A stretch of 64,000 bases of DNA. Origin: Microtetraspora sp. NBRC 13810 (GTDB lineage Bacteria; Actinomycetota; Actinomycetes; Streptosporangiales; Streptosporangiaceae). Below are positions 63,960 through 64,000 of the stretch, piece after piece. The stretch lies in the NCBI RefSeq assembly GCF_030268685.1, contig NZ_BSRQ01000026.1:62001-126000 (forward strand). Direction: 5' to 3'. A program made the translations under genes and the position numbers. The notes below the pieces were generated by a model. The model was not told the origin of the DNA. It saw nothing but the letters and a program-made list of their open reading frames with translations, and searched no databases. Every line of letters begins with the position of its first letter. The stretch's first letter is position 1.

Positions 63960-64000
63960 CCTTATCGGACGACCCAATGAGAAGCCTTTCAAGGGTCTTT

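Overview
The window is chromosomal DNA of a very GC-rich, sporulation-type actinobacterium. The codon bias, frequent GTG starts, ANTAR regulator, Spo0M homologue, CD225 and DUF2752 proteins and the shared gene order (trp-lgt-gltBD-pyk; polA-rpsA-coaE-uvrB; pyrG-xerD-parA-scpAB-rluB-aroH-tyrA-cmk-der) point to the Streptosporangiales or a close relative. This is inferred from gene content, not from a database match. About 59 kb is ordered core genome; the last 5 kb is an accessory patch.

Layout. 1-8.2 kb: the end of an ABC exporter half, hisI, a tryptophan-associated membrane protein, a CD225 protein, a DUF2752 protein, trpC-trpB-trpA, and a MauE-like plus DsbA-like redox pair. 8.2-11 kb: lgt and two related membrane-anchored proteins. 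11-17.3 kb: gltB-gltD (glutamate synthase). 17.3-23.2 kb: a secreted subtilase, a DUF2784 protein, pyk, an unusual tRNA with a CAA anticodon, a PdtaR-like regulator and a lipoprotein. 23.5-29.3 kb: a branched-chain amino acid ABC transporter, with livK facing livHMGF tail to tail across two terminators. 29.9-38 kb: polA, rpsA, a GNAT, coaE, an ArsB-like permease and Spo0M. 38-41 kb: two SPFH (band 7) proteins in one operon behind a 12-bp-arm palindrome. 41-47 kb: uvrB, an unrecognised membrane protein, DUF4126, a nitronate monooxygenase-like enzyme and a hexapeptide acyltransferase. 47-58.8 kb: pyrG, NUDIX, xerD, parA, scpA, scpB, rluB with a very long RGG-like N-terminus, aroH, tyrA, cmk and der, ending at a textbook terminator.

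From about 59 kb the content changes. The 5' end of a secreted protein gene stops at an IS5-like element. Beyond it lies the 3' part of a polymorphic-toxin gene: a Lys/Glu-rich segment, a HINT self-cleaving domain ending in VHN, and a 119-residue C-terminal domain with a deaminase-like CAE plus CxxC metal site. A small alpha-helical protein overlaps its 3' end by 8 nt and is the probable immunity protein. The toxin tip and immunity gene are much more AT-rich than the HINT part, as expected for a swapped cassette. A strong terminator, a shortened phage/ICE-type tyrosine integrase and a small secreted protein fill the rest. This broken toxin-immunity locus is the most interesting part of the window.

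How genes work together: hisI and trpCBA supply histidine and tryptophan; aroH and tyrA lead chorismate to tyrosine; gltBD and pyk serve nitrogen and carbon metabolism; xerD, parA and scpAB serve chromosome resolution and segregation; polA and uvrB serve repair; Lgt matures lipoproteins, two of which (LivK and the 22.2-kb lipoprotein) are encoded here.
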